DNA from: Arenibacter arenosicollis
GTDB taxonomy: Bacteria > Bacteroidota > Bacteroidia > Flavobacteriales > Flavobacteriaceae
Length of the DNA: 64,000 nt
Reading direction: 5' to 3'
NCBI RefSeq assembly: GCF_014397245.1
Contig: NZ_JACLHY010000016.1
Location: 52,059-116,058 of the forward strand
Under the pieces are notes generated by a model. The model ran no database searches. It was given only the letters and a program-made list of their open reading frames with translations, and was not told the origin of the DNA. Made by a program: the position numbers and the translations under genes. Below, piece after piece: positions 8,135-17,349 of the stretch (the stretch's first letter is position 1; each line of letters begins with the position of its first letter).

Positions 8135-9745
8135 CTAATACACTATTATTCTTTTGTAATGCTCTAATTCAATATCAATGCCACCTATTAGGTGATTGCC
8201 TTGGTAATGAGAAGGTCCAGACTGGTCATAATCCACCAATGTATATTCCCGATCCTTATCTGCCGTAAACCACTCGGGAAATTGATTGATTCTGGCCCAA
8301 TCCATAGGCAATTTCATATTCGCCTTATGTCTAGGTTTATCAAAATATAGCTTTCCTTTCCAAGGTAGTTCAGATTTGATAGAGATCAACAAAGAATCCC
8401 CTTTTTGCTCCGCTCCAAGAAACAGGTCATCTCTCCAAGGCTTTACATACAAGCCCTTGCTTTTCCATAAATTATACATAATGGTGGTTCGGGCAAAGTT
8501 GCCATCGCCATGCCAGCCTTCTATAATTCCATTTTCCTGCTGCATGGCCCACATTACTTTTATTTCACTGTCCATCCATTTGGCAACGGAGGGATCCGGA
8601 ATTCGGTTGTACAAATTTAGGGCTCCTTCAATGGCGTCCGCATACCCATCGGCACTGCCATTTTCCCAGTCAAAGTTGGTATATTTATTTAAATTAGAAT
8701 ATATTTTCAATATGGCTTCCTTATATTTCGGATCCTTATCCAATAAATAAACGGCATAAAAGCCGTTAAGTGTATACCCCCAATTATCGGCAGGACGTTC
8801 CTGTACAATTTCTCCTGTTTTGGGATTTATGGCGTCATAAAATAATCCATTCCCATTTCTACCCACTTCCAGAATCCTGTCCATCATCTCGTGCAACGGC
8901 TTTCTGTAGGCTTCCCTTTTGTTTGGCCTGGCAAAGCTTGTAGAAACGTACAATTCACATAAGCCAGATATCAACTCACACCCATGGTCCCGTAATCTAA
9001 GGTAATCCAAGTCCTTTGTGGGGTGGTGGTCGCCCAGCAGATAATAATCTCCAATAGCTACGGCCCAGTCCAAGAACTTTTCATCGCCGGTCATCCAGTA
9101 TACTCGGGAAAGGGTCTGTAGCAATTCGCCATTCACTTCTTCCCGCGATGCATTGGAACCATCCCTGGATATACCATCGGCTACATTTACTTCATTCTTC
9201 ATGTCGTACAGCATCTCCATCATTCTTTCAGACCACGGACTTTTCCCTAACCATTCTGTAAGGGGCAGCAAGCCATCCTTAATATATTCCGAAGTCCCAA
9301 AAATAATTTCAGCCATATCCAATTTTTCATTTTGAAAATCCTTTTTAGAAAAGGAATAGGTATCCGGAAGGGTGTTGACCCTGGAAGTGAGTTTTTTTTC
9401 GGCATATAGCATATCCAACATTGTTCCATCAAATAAATCCTGATCTGTGAAAAAAGAAGTGAGTACCATAAACGGATAATTATCGGCGGCAGCATCTTTC
9501 GCATTCCATATGTCCGTATCAGCTTCAAGGTTTCTCGGAATTAGGCCAGATTCGGGATCAGCCTCCTGCAACCAACCATGAACGAAGTCTGCACTCCTAT
9601 TAAAACCCTCATTGGCTAAAATGGCATTATCATCTGCTTTGGCAAATAGTATACTATCCTCTTCGGACATCTGTATAACGGGATGAGAATCTTTGCAGGC
9701 TACTATACACAAAATTCCCAGGGTAAGAAATAAATTTATTTTCAT
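8135..9745 (-). CDS. Alpha/alpha-toroid (six-hairpin glycosidase-like) lipoprotein
   Basis: 536 aa. Lipoprotein signal with lipobox IVAC, lipidated Cys at residue 17. The body is helical with repeated aromatic motifs (SADFVHGWLQ, WAVAIGDYYLLG, DNWGYTLNGFYAVYL, DGYADAIEGALNLYNR), typical of the (alpha/alpha)6 barrel shared by GH88/GH105-like and other six-hairpin glycosidases and lyases. No specific family is clear to me. A C-terminal beta-sandwich-like tail (~450-536) follows. It is 30 bp from the tandem hydrolase 9776-11959 on the same strand, probably one operon acting at the cell surface on a polysaccharide. Confidence 0.65.
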   Translation of the reverse strand: MKINLFLTLGILCIVACKDSHPVIQMSEEDSILFAKADDNAILANEGFNRSADFVHGWLQEADPESGLIPRNLEADTDIWNAKDAAADNYPFMVLTSFFTDQDLFDGTMLDMLYAEKKLTSRVNTLPDTYSFSKKDFQNEKLDMAEIIFGTSEYIKDGLLPLTEWLGKSPWSERMMEMLYDMKNEVNVADGISRDGSNASREEVNGELLQTLSRVYWMTGDEKFLDWAVAIGDYYLLGDHHPTKDLDYLRLRDHGCELISGLCELYVSTSFARPNKREAYRKPLHEMMDRILEVGRNGNGLFYDAINPKTGEIVQERPADNWGYTLNGFYAVYLLDKDPKYKEAILKIYSNLNKYTNFDWENGSADGYADAIEGALNLYNRIPDPSVAKWMDSEIKVMWAMQQENGIIEGWHGDGNFARTTIMYNLWKSKGLYVKPWRDDLFLGAEQKGDSLLISIKSELPWKGKLYFDKPRHKANMKLPMDWARINQFPEWFTADKDREYTLVDYDQSGPSHYQGNHLIGGIDIELEHYKRIIVY

Positions 9746-9775
9746 GATACTATTGATTATTTTATGGACAAACCG

Positions 9776-11959
9776 TTACAGGTCGGATATAAATTTATCT
9801 ACGGCCTCCATTGCTCCCTCCTCAGAATTTATTTTTTCAACAGAAATGCTATTGGCCTTGTTCATGGATTTATAATGTTCCTTTACAAAATCATATGATT
9901 GCAAGTACCCAGAATCCTGGGTTTCGCCATCCGTCCCCAGAACCAGCATTAATTTTCTTGGGGCAAAGGTTGCCGACAAGTCTGGTAGGTCATAATGTGG
10001 TAAGGCCCCGGCAACGGTAAAAGGTATTAGGGCAGGGTCATAGTCTTTGTTGGAAACAATGGTTTCAAAGGAAAGCATTGGATCCAAAAGCAACATGCTA
10101 GAAAAATTCACTCCTGAAACAGCAGCGTGCAAGAGACTGGAATTAAAGCCCCCTTTAGATATTCCCATAAATTTTTTATCGTCCAAATTCAAATCGGCTT
10201 TACATACTTCCAACAGCGTTACTATAGCCTCCACATGCAAGGCAACCGTACTTTTCCCGTTCAATATCCCTGCAAACCATTGATTGTAGGAGGTATTTTC
10301 AAAATAGGCATCACCCTTTAAATACCCAGGTCCCAATTCACCGTAGCCAGGCATATCTGGGATAATTACGGTAATACCTTTTTTGACCATTTGTATGGGA
10401 ATGGCATAAGCCTCGTCCGACTCCTTATTCTCCATATTATCCAAATAAAGTGCCGAGCCACCCATGGATTGTTTGGGTACAAAGGTTACAAACGGAATTA
10501 TATTATCCCCTTCTTCAACTATCAGATATTTATTTAAAAAAAAGGTTTCAAATTCTGTTTGTCCGGAAAATATCAATTTTGCCTTCTTGGCATTTTCTGA
10601 ATAACCCGAAATTGCTTGTACTTTTTGTTTTAAATCGATTAAATGTTGGTCCATATTCTGCCTGCTCCCCTTCAATACCTCCATATTTTTCTTGGTCAGA
10701 TCACTATTCACGTCGAACAAAAATTTGCTCCCAACCGATGTTGAAAGTTGACCCGTTTCCGTAACATACAATTCTTCTACCGGAAAAATAACCACTTCCT
10801 CATCCTTGGAATCTCCCGGATTATCTAAATGCTTTTGAAAAAAAGCATACATGGCTTCCCTATTTTTTAGGGTAGATTGATGCCCAGCATTGTCCTCCAC
10901 CATCATCATATTTTCTTCTTTACCAAAAGCTTTGTACGCCAATCCCGTTTCCTGATAGGTATCCCGTGCTCCCTGAATACTGAACATATCCCGTGTTGTG
11001 GTTATCATCAAAGTTGGTTTGGGAGCCCTCACCTCCAAAAGATCTGCATGGTCTAAACCAAGTTGAATACCTCTGGGAAAATTCTGCTCTGCATCCTGTG
11101 GCCCTCCAGATTTTAATTGATATTCCATTGCGGTGATATAACATTCCGGTGCTGAAGCTTTAATACGCTCATCAAAGGCCGCAATGTGGGAAGACTGGGT
11201 TCCCCCTCCGGACCTACCGGTAATACCAATACGATTGGGATCCACTTCCTTGCGGGTAAGTAAATAATCCACGGCCCTAATCCCATCCCAAATCATATAT
11301 TTAGCAGTGGATTCCCCGTTGACAAACAACTGTGCCCCGGGATAGGAATGCTCACGCGTTGGACTAAAGCGTGACTTGCCCTGGTTCTGATCAAAATACT
11401 GCAATCTTTCCCCTTGTCCGTAAGGGTCAAATGCTAAGACGGCGAAACCTTTCTTAACCAAATTGAGAATAACATGTTGATAGACGTCACTTCTAAATGC
11501 CAAATCGCTATGACCACTGCAATATATTATAGTTGGTAGGTTCTTCCTTTTGCCCTGAGGAATAAAAAAAGCCGCCGTTACCTTTACCCCTGGCATAGAT
11601 TCATAATATAATTTTTCTATGCTATACCCATCCTTTTTAATCCTTTTGGTAATTACAGGATTCAAAGGTGTTTTTGCTGGAAAATTCCCTAGTGACTCCT
11701 GTAGCTTTTCTTTGACCAATTGTTGTCTCAATTCCCAATCTGTTTTGGTCTGTAGCTTTGAAATGGACTCTTTTCTTTGGGCAAGAGTTTCAAACGAAAT
11801 TTCACTTTGTTGCTTATAAAGTTGATTTTCAGCATCGGAATAATAGTTCCAATAATCCAGCACCGAATAATCGGTTTGGGAAAAACTGGAGAACGGACAG
11901 ATTATGAACACCAGAAATATTCTAATATTAGTAAATTGACAAATGATTTTTTTAGGCAT
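9776..11959 (-). CDS. Secreted tandem alpha/beta hydrolase (acetyl-xylan-esterase-like)
   Basis: 727 aa with two alpha/beta-hydrolase modules. The N-terminal signal ends near SSFSQ. Module 1 (~100-390): nucleophile elbow GRSGGG with S250, acid candidate D324 (TTTRD) and H360 (NAGHQS), preceded by FDPYGQGER as in acetyl xylan esterase/dienelactone hydrolase relatives. Module 2 (~480-727): elbow GISKGG with S601. I chose the ATG at 11959 (MPKKIICQ) because it gives a clean signal peptide; the frame extends to 12070 without support. It probably removes ester groups from polysaccharide outside the cytoplasm, and lies in one unit with the toroid lipoprotein. Confidence 0.8.
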   Translation of the reverse strand: MPKKIICQFTNIRIFLVFIICPFSSFSQTDYSVLDYWNYYSDAENQLYKQQSEISFETLAQRKESISKLQTKTDWELRQQLVKEKLQESLGNFPAKTPLNPVITKRIKKDGYSIEKLYYESMPGVKVTAAFFIPQGKRKNLPTIIYCSGHSDLAFRSDVYQHVILNLVKKGFAVLAFDPYGQGERLQYFDQNQGKSRFSPTREHSYPGAQLFVNGESTAKYMIWDGIRAVDYLLTRKEVDPNRIGITGRSGGGTQSSHIAAFDERIKASAPECYITAMEYQLKSGGPQDAEQNFPRGIQLGLDHADLLEVRAPKPTLMITTTRDMFSIQGARDTYQETGLAYKAFGKEENMMMVEDNAGHQSTLKNREAMYAFFQKHLDNPGDSKDEEVVIFPVEELYVTETGQLSTSVGSKFLFDVNSDLTKKNMEVLKGSRQNMDQHLIDLKQKVQAISGYSENAKKAKLIFSGQTEFETFFLNKYLIVEEGDNIIPFVTFVPKQSMGGSALYLDNMENKESDEAYAIPIQMVKKGITVIIPDMPGYGELGPGYLKGDAYFENTSYNQWFAGILNGKSTVALHVEAIVTLLEVCKADLNLDDKKFMGISKGGFNSSLLHAAVSGVNFSSMLLLDPMLSFETIVSNKDYDPALIPFTVAGALPHYDLPDLSATFAPRKLMLVLGTDGETQDSGYLQSYDFVKEHYKSMNKANSISVEKINSEEGAMEAVDKFISDL

Positions 11960-12170
11960 AAGTTTAATTTTATGGAGAAAACAAAAAAAGTTGATTTCAA
12001 TATATGTATTTAATCGTTTAAACAATAAAAATTTGGCATATTTACAATATAAAAAGGAGAAGAATGCCATTGGATGTGCTAAAGGGTATAAATCCGGCTG
12101 TATTGCTTTGGAATTTGGCTGTAATTTCTAAAAGCCTAATATGGACAATTTAAATTAAAATATAATCTCC

Positions 12171-13097
12171 ATGGGTCAACATCATATCTTAAAAATACTT
12201 TTTATAATAGCCATCATATGGCTAAACCCTAGTTTGGGTTTTAGTCAATATGTAGCAAATGTGCCAGAAGCCTTTAAATCCTTAAATTCCGAGCCAGAAC
12301 TAATCCTAATCAACAATAAAATAAAGGTCCCAAGTGAAAGTGGCCATTTTCAAGGGGTTCAACTTATAGAAAAGAGGGGGACGGAAAAGCTTCTTGTCTC
12401 TGGGAGTTCACTTACCAAGGCCTATGTTTTACAAATAAACCTTAAAAAACGAAAAACAGATAAGCTAATTACACTAATGACTGACCCTTATCGGCATGCT
12501 GGGGGGATTCAAGTGAGTGAACCCTATATGATTGTCGGCATTGAAGACAATATCCTTAAAACCACTTCCAAGGTCTGTCTCTACTATTATAGTAACAACG
12601 CGCTTAATAAGCGCCAACCTAATATTATTATTGAACGTGAGGGCCAACCTAAACAGAAAACTGCCGGAGCAACGGGATTGTTGGCCTTAGCTAGTAATTA
12701 TTTGGCAGTAGTAGCAAATTGGGACTCCCGAAACTGGGACTTTTACCAAATCGACACCGAAAAAGGGGAACATAAATTCCTGTATAGTTTTACTGCACCA
12801 AATGATTGGGGAAGCTACCAATCCATCAACCTTATTAAAGATGACTCCGCTATTTATGCCATTGGTTTTCATAAAAAAGATTTTGCTGGGAAGGCCGATT
12901 TAATTCTTGTGAGCAAACTTGAATCTTTTGAACCCATCATGGAGAAAGTTGATTCCAAATCCTTTAATTGTAAAAATGGGGTCGATTTTAATGCGGCCGT
13001 GGGCTTACAGGTAGACAGTGAGGGAAAATTAATTATCTGGAGTACCCAAGCAGATCCCGGGAGATCCATTACCGTAAACAGATTTATCCAAAAATAA
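12171..13097 (+). CDS. Secreted beta-propeller-like protein of unknown function
   Basis: 308 aa. Sec signal peptide at residues 1-25 (IIWLNPSLGFSQ). The rest is beta-rich with repeated blade-like units (KLLVSGSSLTKAYVLQINL, PYMIVGIEDNI, NYLAVVANWDSRNWDFYQID, SAIYAIGFHK, GLQVDSEGKLIIW), suggesting a secreted beta-propeller. I recognise no catalytic motif. It ends 4 bp before the heparinase-type gene on the same strand, so the two are co-transcribed, and it may act as its binding or sensing partner. Divergent from the tandem hydrolase. Confidence 0.7.
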   Translation: MGQHHILKILFIIAIIWLNPSLGFSQYVANVPEAFKSLNSEPELILINNKIKVPSESGHFQGVQLIEKRGTEKLLVSGSSLTKAYVLQINLKKRKTDKLITLMTDPYRHAGGIQVSEPYMIVGIEDNILKTTSKVCLYYYSNNALNKRQPNIIIEREGQPKQKTAGATGLLALASNYLAVVANWDSRNWDFYQIDTEKGEHKFLYSFTAPNDWGSYQSINLIKDDSAIYAIGFHKKDFAGKADLILVSKLESFEPIMEKVDSKSFNCKNGVDFNAAVGLQVDSEGKLIIWSTQADPGRSITVNRFIQK

Positions 13098-13101
13098 AAG
13101 C

Positions 13102-15150
13102 ATGCTAAAAATCATTAAACCATTATCACTAATTATCCTATTTTTTTGCATCACTACACAGCTCTCTGCTCAACAAAATTGGAAAAGCATAACCTCTGTA
13201 GAAGACCTAATCACCTCCTATCCTGAGACGATAGAAAATATGCTGGATCAATTCAATTTAGACTATATTGGATTGGAAAAGGTGAAATTGGCCCACAGCA
13301 ATGGTAATATGCTAGAGGCATGCAACGAATTATTGGCCTATTATAAAAATGGAGCCATGGCCTCCGATCTACGTAAAGAAACTCCACTAAAAACTACGCG
13401 GGAGGTAGCCGCTGCCGATACCATTCTGACCAACGTTTTTGTGGTACAAAATGTTCGCGGAAAAGTTCCCTATCTTGAGGATGGGCATCGCGACTGGTAC
13501 TACAAAGGTCCCAATAATGACAAGGAGTGGGCTTGGCTTTCCAATAGGCATAGTCAGTTAAGCCAAATATTCAATACTTATTTGGAAACAGGAAACCCCA
13601 AATATGCTGAATATATGGACTTATTCTTAAGGGATTTTATAATTAAGAGTATGCCCTACCCTGCGGTTAAAAGCGGGACTTCGGTATGGCGGGGATTGGA
13701 GGTTGCGGCCCGGGCCAAGATATGGACCAAAATATTTTACGGACTAATAAACAACGATTATATTTCCCCTGCAACAAAATTACTGTTACTCAGCAGCTTG
13801 CCCGACCATGCACATTACAATAGAAATTTTCACGCTGGCAACAATTGGCTGACCATGGAAATTTCGGCATTGGCTACTGTGGCTGCCTATTTCCCGGAAT
13901 ATAAAAATTCCGAAGAATGGCTGGACTATGCCATAGAGACAATGACCCAAAGCATGAAAGATCAGGTATATCCGGATGGGGTACAAACCGAACTAAGTTC
14001 GCATTACCATAACGTCTCCTTAAACAATTTTGAACTTTTCAAGGAAATCTGCGAAAGGGCCAACAGGAAGTTGCCCGACTTCTATAATAGCACCATAGAG
14101 GCAATGTACGGTTATATTGCACATATGGTAAGACCAAGTGGTTTTCGACTTATGAACAATGACGGTGATAGAGGCAGTGATCAAAGCCTAATATTGAGGG
14201 GCTCACAAAAATTTGACCATGAAGATTGGGAATATATCGTCACCAATGGAAAAACAGGCCGACAACCAGAGGACGGTCCCTCCTACTTTTATCCCTGGGC
14301 AGGGCATTTTATTTCCCGTAGTGGCTTCGATCAGGATGCCCATTGGTCTTTCTTTGATATGGGACCCTGGGGCAGTGGACATCAACACAATGATAAATTA
14401 CACCTTTCCGTTTCGGCCTATGGAAAGGATTTCTTGGTAGATTCGGGAAGATTTGCGTATACCGGGGAAGTTGCTGAAAAATTCCGTCCCTATGCCAAGG
14501 GCAGTGCAGGGCATAATTTGATTTTAATAGACGGTAAAGGACAAACCAACGGCCCTACCCATACCCAGGACCCCCTAACGGATAGTCACTTTAAAATAAC
14601 GGAAACTTTTGATTATGCCTCAAATTCCTTTGATCAATTTATCGATTTGGCTGGAAAGGCGAAACATGCCAGGGCTATTTTCTATGTTCGCAACGAATTT
14701 TGGGTGGTGGTAGACAGGGTTGAAACGGACAGACCACGCACCATTGAAGCCCTTTGGCATTGGCATCCTGATAATAAGGTGGAAAAAGAAAAATCTATTG
14801 TGAAGACCACTAATGAGAGGGGAAACCTCACAATTATTCCTGTAGGTAAGCAAAAAATTAATCCAAAATTTATCAAAGGTCAGGAAAATCCTGAAATCCA
14901 AGGTTGGTATAGTCCTGAATACAATATCTATGGGCCCAATATTACCAGTTCATATACTATCGAGATTGGCACCAATACCACTTTTGTGTGGTTGCTTTTT
15001 CCTTCTGAAAAGGAAATACCGAAAATAAAGGCGAAAATCGAATCGGAAAATGAGCAGGAAATTACCGTTGGTGTGACCTCAGAGGGTAAAAAATGGCAGC
15101 TTACTATTCCCTTTAACAATAGTAGCAAAGCAAAATTAATCACACCCTAA
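13102..15150 (+). CDS. Heparinase II/III-family polysaccharide lyase
   Basis: 682 aa. Signal peptide 1-24 (TTQLSAQ). N-terminal (alpha/alpha) toroid ~60-400 with conserved FHAGNNWLTMEISAL and LSSHYHNVSL; Y302 in SHYHN is the likely catalytic acid. C-terminal heparinase II/III-like beta-sandwich ~405-680 with the family signature GHQHNDKLHLSVSAYGKDFL (H427, H429, N430, D431). These lyases cut uronic-acid polysaccharides (heparin, alginate or related algal glycans) by beta-elimination. The fold and active site look intact. It is translationally close to the propeller gene before it. A downstream YiaK-like reductase would fit metabolism of a lyase-derived keto-sugar acid; the substrate is not determined. 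Confidence 0.88.
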   Translation: MLKIIKPLSLIILFFCITTQLSAQQNWKSITSVEDLITSYPETIENMLDQFNLDYIGLEKVKLAHSNGNMLEACNELLAYYKNGAMASDLRKETPLKTTREVAAADTILTNVFVVQNVRGKVPYLEDGHRDWYYKGPNNDKEWAWLSNRHSQLSQIFNTYLETGNPKYAEYMDLFLRDFIIKSMPYPAVKSGTSVWRGLEVAARAKIWTKIFYGLINNDYISPATKLLLLSSLPDHAHYNRNFHAGNNWLTMEISALATVAAYFPEYKNSEEWLDYAIETMTQSMKDQVYPDGVQTELSSHYHNVSLNNFELFKEICERANRKLPDFYNSTIEAMYGYIAHMVRPSGFRLMNNDGDRGSDQSLILRGSQKFDHEDWEYIVTNGKTGRQPEDGPSYFYPWAGHFISRSGFDQDAHWSFFDMGPWGSGHQHNDKLHLSVSAYGKDFLVDSGRFAYTGEVAEKFRPYAKGSAGHNLILIDGKGQTNGPTHTQDPLTDSHFKITETFDYASNSFDQFIDLAGKAKHARAIFYVRNEFWVVVDRVETDRPRTIEALWHWHPDNKVEKEKSIVKTTNERGNLTIIPVGKQKINPKFIKGQENPEIQGWYSPEYNIYGPNITSSYTIEIGTNTTFVWLLFPSEKEIPKIKAKIESENEQEITVGVTSEGKKWQLTIPFNNSSKAKLITP

Positions 15151-15242
15151 AACTGTTAGGTTATCTTTAAATCTATGGATATCCACTCTCCTATTTTTAA
15201 TAGGTGATTATGAATCTATAATTTTATCTTCAAAACAACGTA

Positions 15243-15620
15243 ATGGACTTAGAAAAAAATAAGAACAATGCCATAGCTTTTTACAGGGCGGCCTATGAAG
15301 GCAATGCCAAAATTGCCATTGAAAAATATGTTGACAAAGAATACATTCAACACAATCCACATGTAGAGGATGGAACCCAAGGTTTTATCAATTACTTTGA
15401 AAGGATGCAAAAAGAGTATCCAAATAAATCCATTGAATTTGTTCGCTGTATTGCAGAAGGGGATTTAGTGGCATTGCACACCCATCAAATATGGCCGGAT
15501 AATGACCAATATGTCACCATGGATTTTTTTAGGTTTGATGAAAATGGTAAAATCTGTGAACACTGGGATGCCATACAACAGATACCAAAGAAGGCTGCCA
15601 ACCCAAATAGCATGTATTAA
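15243..15620 (+). CDS. SnoaL-like (NTF2-fold) protein
   Basis: 125 aa single-domain protein of the SnoaL/NTF2 superfamily, with the pattern AIAFYRAAYEGN...YIQHNPHVEDG, then GDLVALHTHQIW and DFFRFDENGKICEHWDAIQ. This is the group often annotated nuclear transport factor 2 family or SnoaL-like polyketide cyclase. It lacks a signal peptide, so it is cytoplasmic. The conserved H/D residues (QHNPH, HWD) line a small hydrophobic cavity used for isomerase or cyclase chemistry in relatives. It lies 92 bp after the lyase gene and may have its own promoter. Reaction unknown. Confidence 0.85.
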   Translation: MDLEKNKNNAIAFYRAAYEGNAKIAIEKYVDKEYIQHNPHVEDGTQGFINYFERMQKEYPNKSIEFVRCIAEGDLVALHTHQIWPDNDQYVTMDFFRFDENGKICEHWDAIQQIPKKAANPNSMY

Positions 15621-15671
15621 ATCTGAATTGGATTTTAAAATTTTGTATTAAGTCACATCTTTGTGCCTCTT

Positions 15672-16100
15672 ATGAAGAAAACCATACTATTTATTTTAGC
15701 GTTATCCGGAATATTCGCTAGCGCACAGGAACTGGATTGCACGGACTTTTCAAATGGCACCTTTTTGGTCCACACCAGTGGGGCCACCCCTGTAACATGG
15801 AGATTGGTTAGGGAAGGGAATTTGCAAACAGAATATAAGGAAGAAATTCAAGGAAACGAGCAGGGCACGACAGATCCTAAAATGGAATATTCCAAAATTG
15901 AATGGATAAATGACTGAACTTTTCGCCTAACCTATGACGAATCCAAATCAGAACTTACGGTAGTCCAAAAATATATAAATCAAATTAATGGTATTTTAAT
16001 GGAAGTAATAAAAATAGAGGGGAATTGTTTTACCTATAAATCTACCATGACCGTTAATGGTAAGGAAGTAGTTAGTGAAGGAAAAATGTACAAACAGTAA
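15672..16100 (+). pseudogene. Small secreted protein gene interrupted by in-frame TGA
   Basis: From the ATG at 15672 the frame encodes a signal peptide (KTILFILALSGIFASA), then DCTDFSNGTFLV, VTWRLVREGNLQTEY and SKIEWIND. It meets TGA at 15915-15917, then continues in the same frame as TFRLTYDESKSELTVV to KMYKQ and a TAA at 16098-16100. The two halves make one coherent secreted protein of a small family common in flavobacteria. As I recall it, family members carry Cys after the W-x-(S/N)-D stretch (pattern WxxDCxYxLTY), which is the TGA position here. One change from TGC/TGT explains the break. A GTG at 15663 is an unlikely start. Confidence 0.75.
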
Positions 16101-16303
16101 TACCCGTTTCAAAATACCATAAAATAAATACCGGAGTATTGGGCTCAATAAATTATTGGATTTACAAAAGACATTCTTCAAACCAACATCCCACAGATTA
16201 ATTCCAATAAAAAGTTTTCGTACATTTAATCGTGAAGGGTCCCATGATGAATATGATATAGGTCAGAAATCGCACCTTTTAACAAATCAATAACCAATTT
16301 TAA

Positions 16304-17323
16304 ATGAACAAAACAATGCAGATCTCGTCCCAACAAATGCAGGATGTACTTTACGAACTTTTTGTAAAATATAAATTCACTACAGACAAGGCCAGGTTAT
16401 TGTCCAAAACCTATACTGAAAGTACCTTGGCCGGAGTAAATTCACACGGAATTAATCGCGTTCCCCTTTTTTTGGAATATGTGGAAAACGGTTCCGTAAA
16501 GATTGATGCCGAGGCAGAAAAAGTGGAATCCTTTGGAAGTATAGAACGCTGGGACGGTAATTATGGCCCGGGTATTATCAATGCCACCAAATGTATTAAT
16601 AGAGCTGTAGAATTGGCCAAAAATCACGGAATGGGATTAGTAGCCTTGCGCAACAACAACCACTGGATGCGCGGCGGGACCTATGGAAAAATAGCGGCCG
16701 ATGCCGGTTGCATTTCAATTCTTTTTACGAATACACAACCAAATATGCCGCCATGGGGGGCTAAGGATAGCCGAATAGGCAATAACCCTTTTATTGTTTC
16801 CATCCCCAGAAAGGAAGGGCATGTTGTATTGGATATGGCCCTTTCCCAATTTGCTTTCGGAAAGATCAACGACTATAAACTACGAGGTAAAAAGTTGCCA
16901 TACCCTGGAGGTTGGGACGAAAATGACCAACTTTCCAATGACCCTGAAAAAATCACAAAGAAAGAACGTGGCCTACCCGTCGGCTATTGGAAAGGTTCTG
17001 CGCTTTCCATTGTTCTGGACATGCTGGCCACCCTATTGGCTGCCGGGAACTCTACCTATAAAATAGGTTTAAAGAAATTTGAAACGGGTATTTCACAGGT
17101 GTTTCTTTGCATTGATCCCGAGGTATTCCACGACAAGGAATTGCAAGATAGACTCTTAGACGAAATTATAGACTATACGCATGATGTGGAGCCTATGAAA
17201 GCAGGAGACCAAATTTACTATCCCGGCGAACGAAGTTCCCTCACCACCGCTGAGAATTTAAAGGAAGGAATGCCTGTTAGCGAAAGTGTTTGGGAAAAAA
17301 TATTGGCATTGTCCAATAAGTAA
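16304..17323 (+). CDS. yiaK: 2,3-diketo-L-gulonate reductase (YiaK/DlgD-like)
   Basis: 339 aa of the malate/L-lactate dehydrogenase (Ldh2/YlbC) family. It closely follows E. coli YiaK through distinctive blocks: SHGINRVP (catalytic H48), GLVALRNNNHWMRGG, NMPPWGAKDSRIGNNP and GYWKGSALSIVLDMLATLL. YiaK reduces 2,3-diketo-L-gulonate to 3-dehydro-L-gulonate with NAD(P)H in the cytoplasm. The size is normal and no residue of those blocks is missing. The context (lyase upstream, TIM-barrel lipoprotein 26 bp downstream) suggests use on a keto-sugar acid released from uronic-acid polysaccharide rather than ascorbate. That pathway link is inference; the enzyme subfamily is confident. Confidence 0.85.
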   Translation: MNKTMQISSQQMQDVLYELFVKYKFTTDKARLLSKTYTESTLAGVNSHGINRVPLFLEYVENGSVKIDAEAEKVESFGSIERWDGNYGPGIINATKCINRAVELAKNHGMGLVALRNNNHWMRGGTYGKIAADAGCISILFTNTQPNMPPWGAKDSRIGNNPFIVSIPRKEGHVVLDMALSQFAFGKINDYKLRGKKLPYPGGWDENDQLSNDPEKITKKERGLPVGYWKGSALSIVLDMLATLLAAGNSTYKIGLKKFETGISQVFLCIDPEVFHDKELQDRLLDEIIDYTHDVEPMKAGDQIYYPGERSSLTTAENLKEGMPVSESVWEKILALSNK

Positions 17324-17349
17324 TAATAGTAGACTTTAATTAGTTGGGG

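Noticed and set aside
15915..15917. TGA read as selenocysteine
   Set aside because: No SECIS-like hairpin is evident directly after it, the family normally uses Cys, and similar lesions (TAA, frameshift) occur in other accessory genes. A nonsense mutation is simpler.
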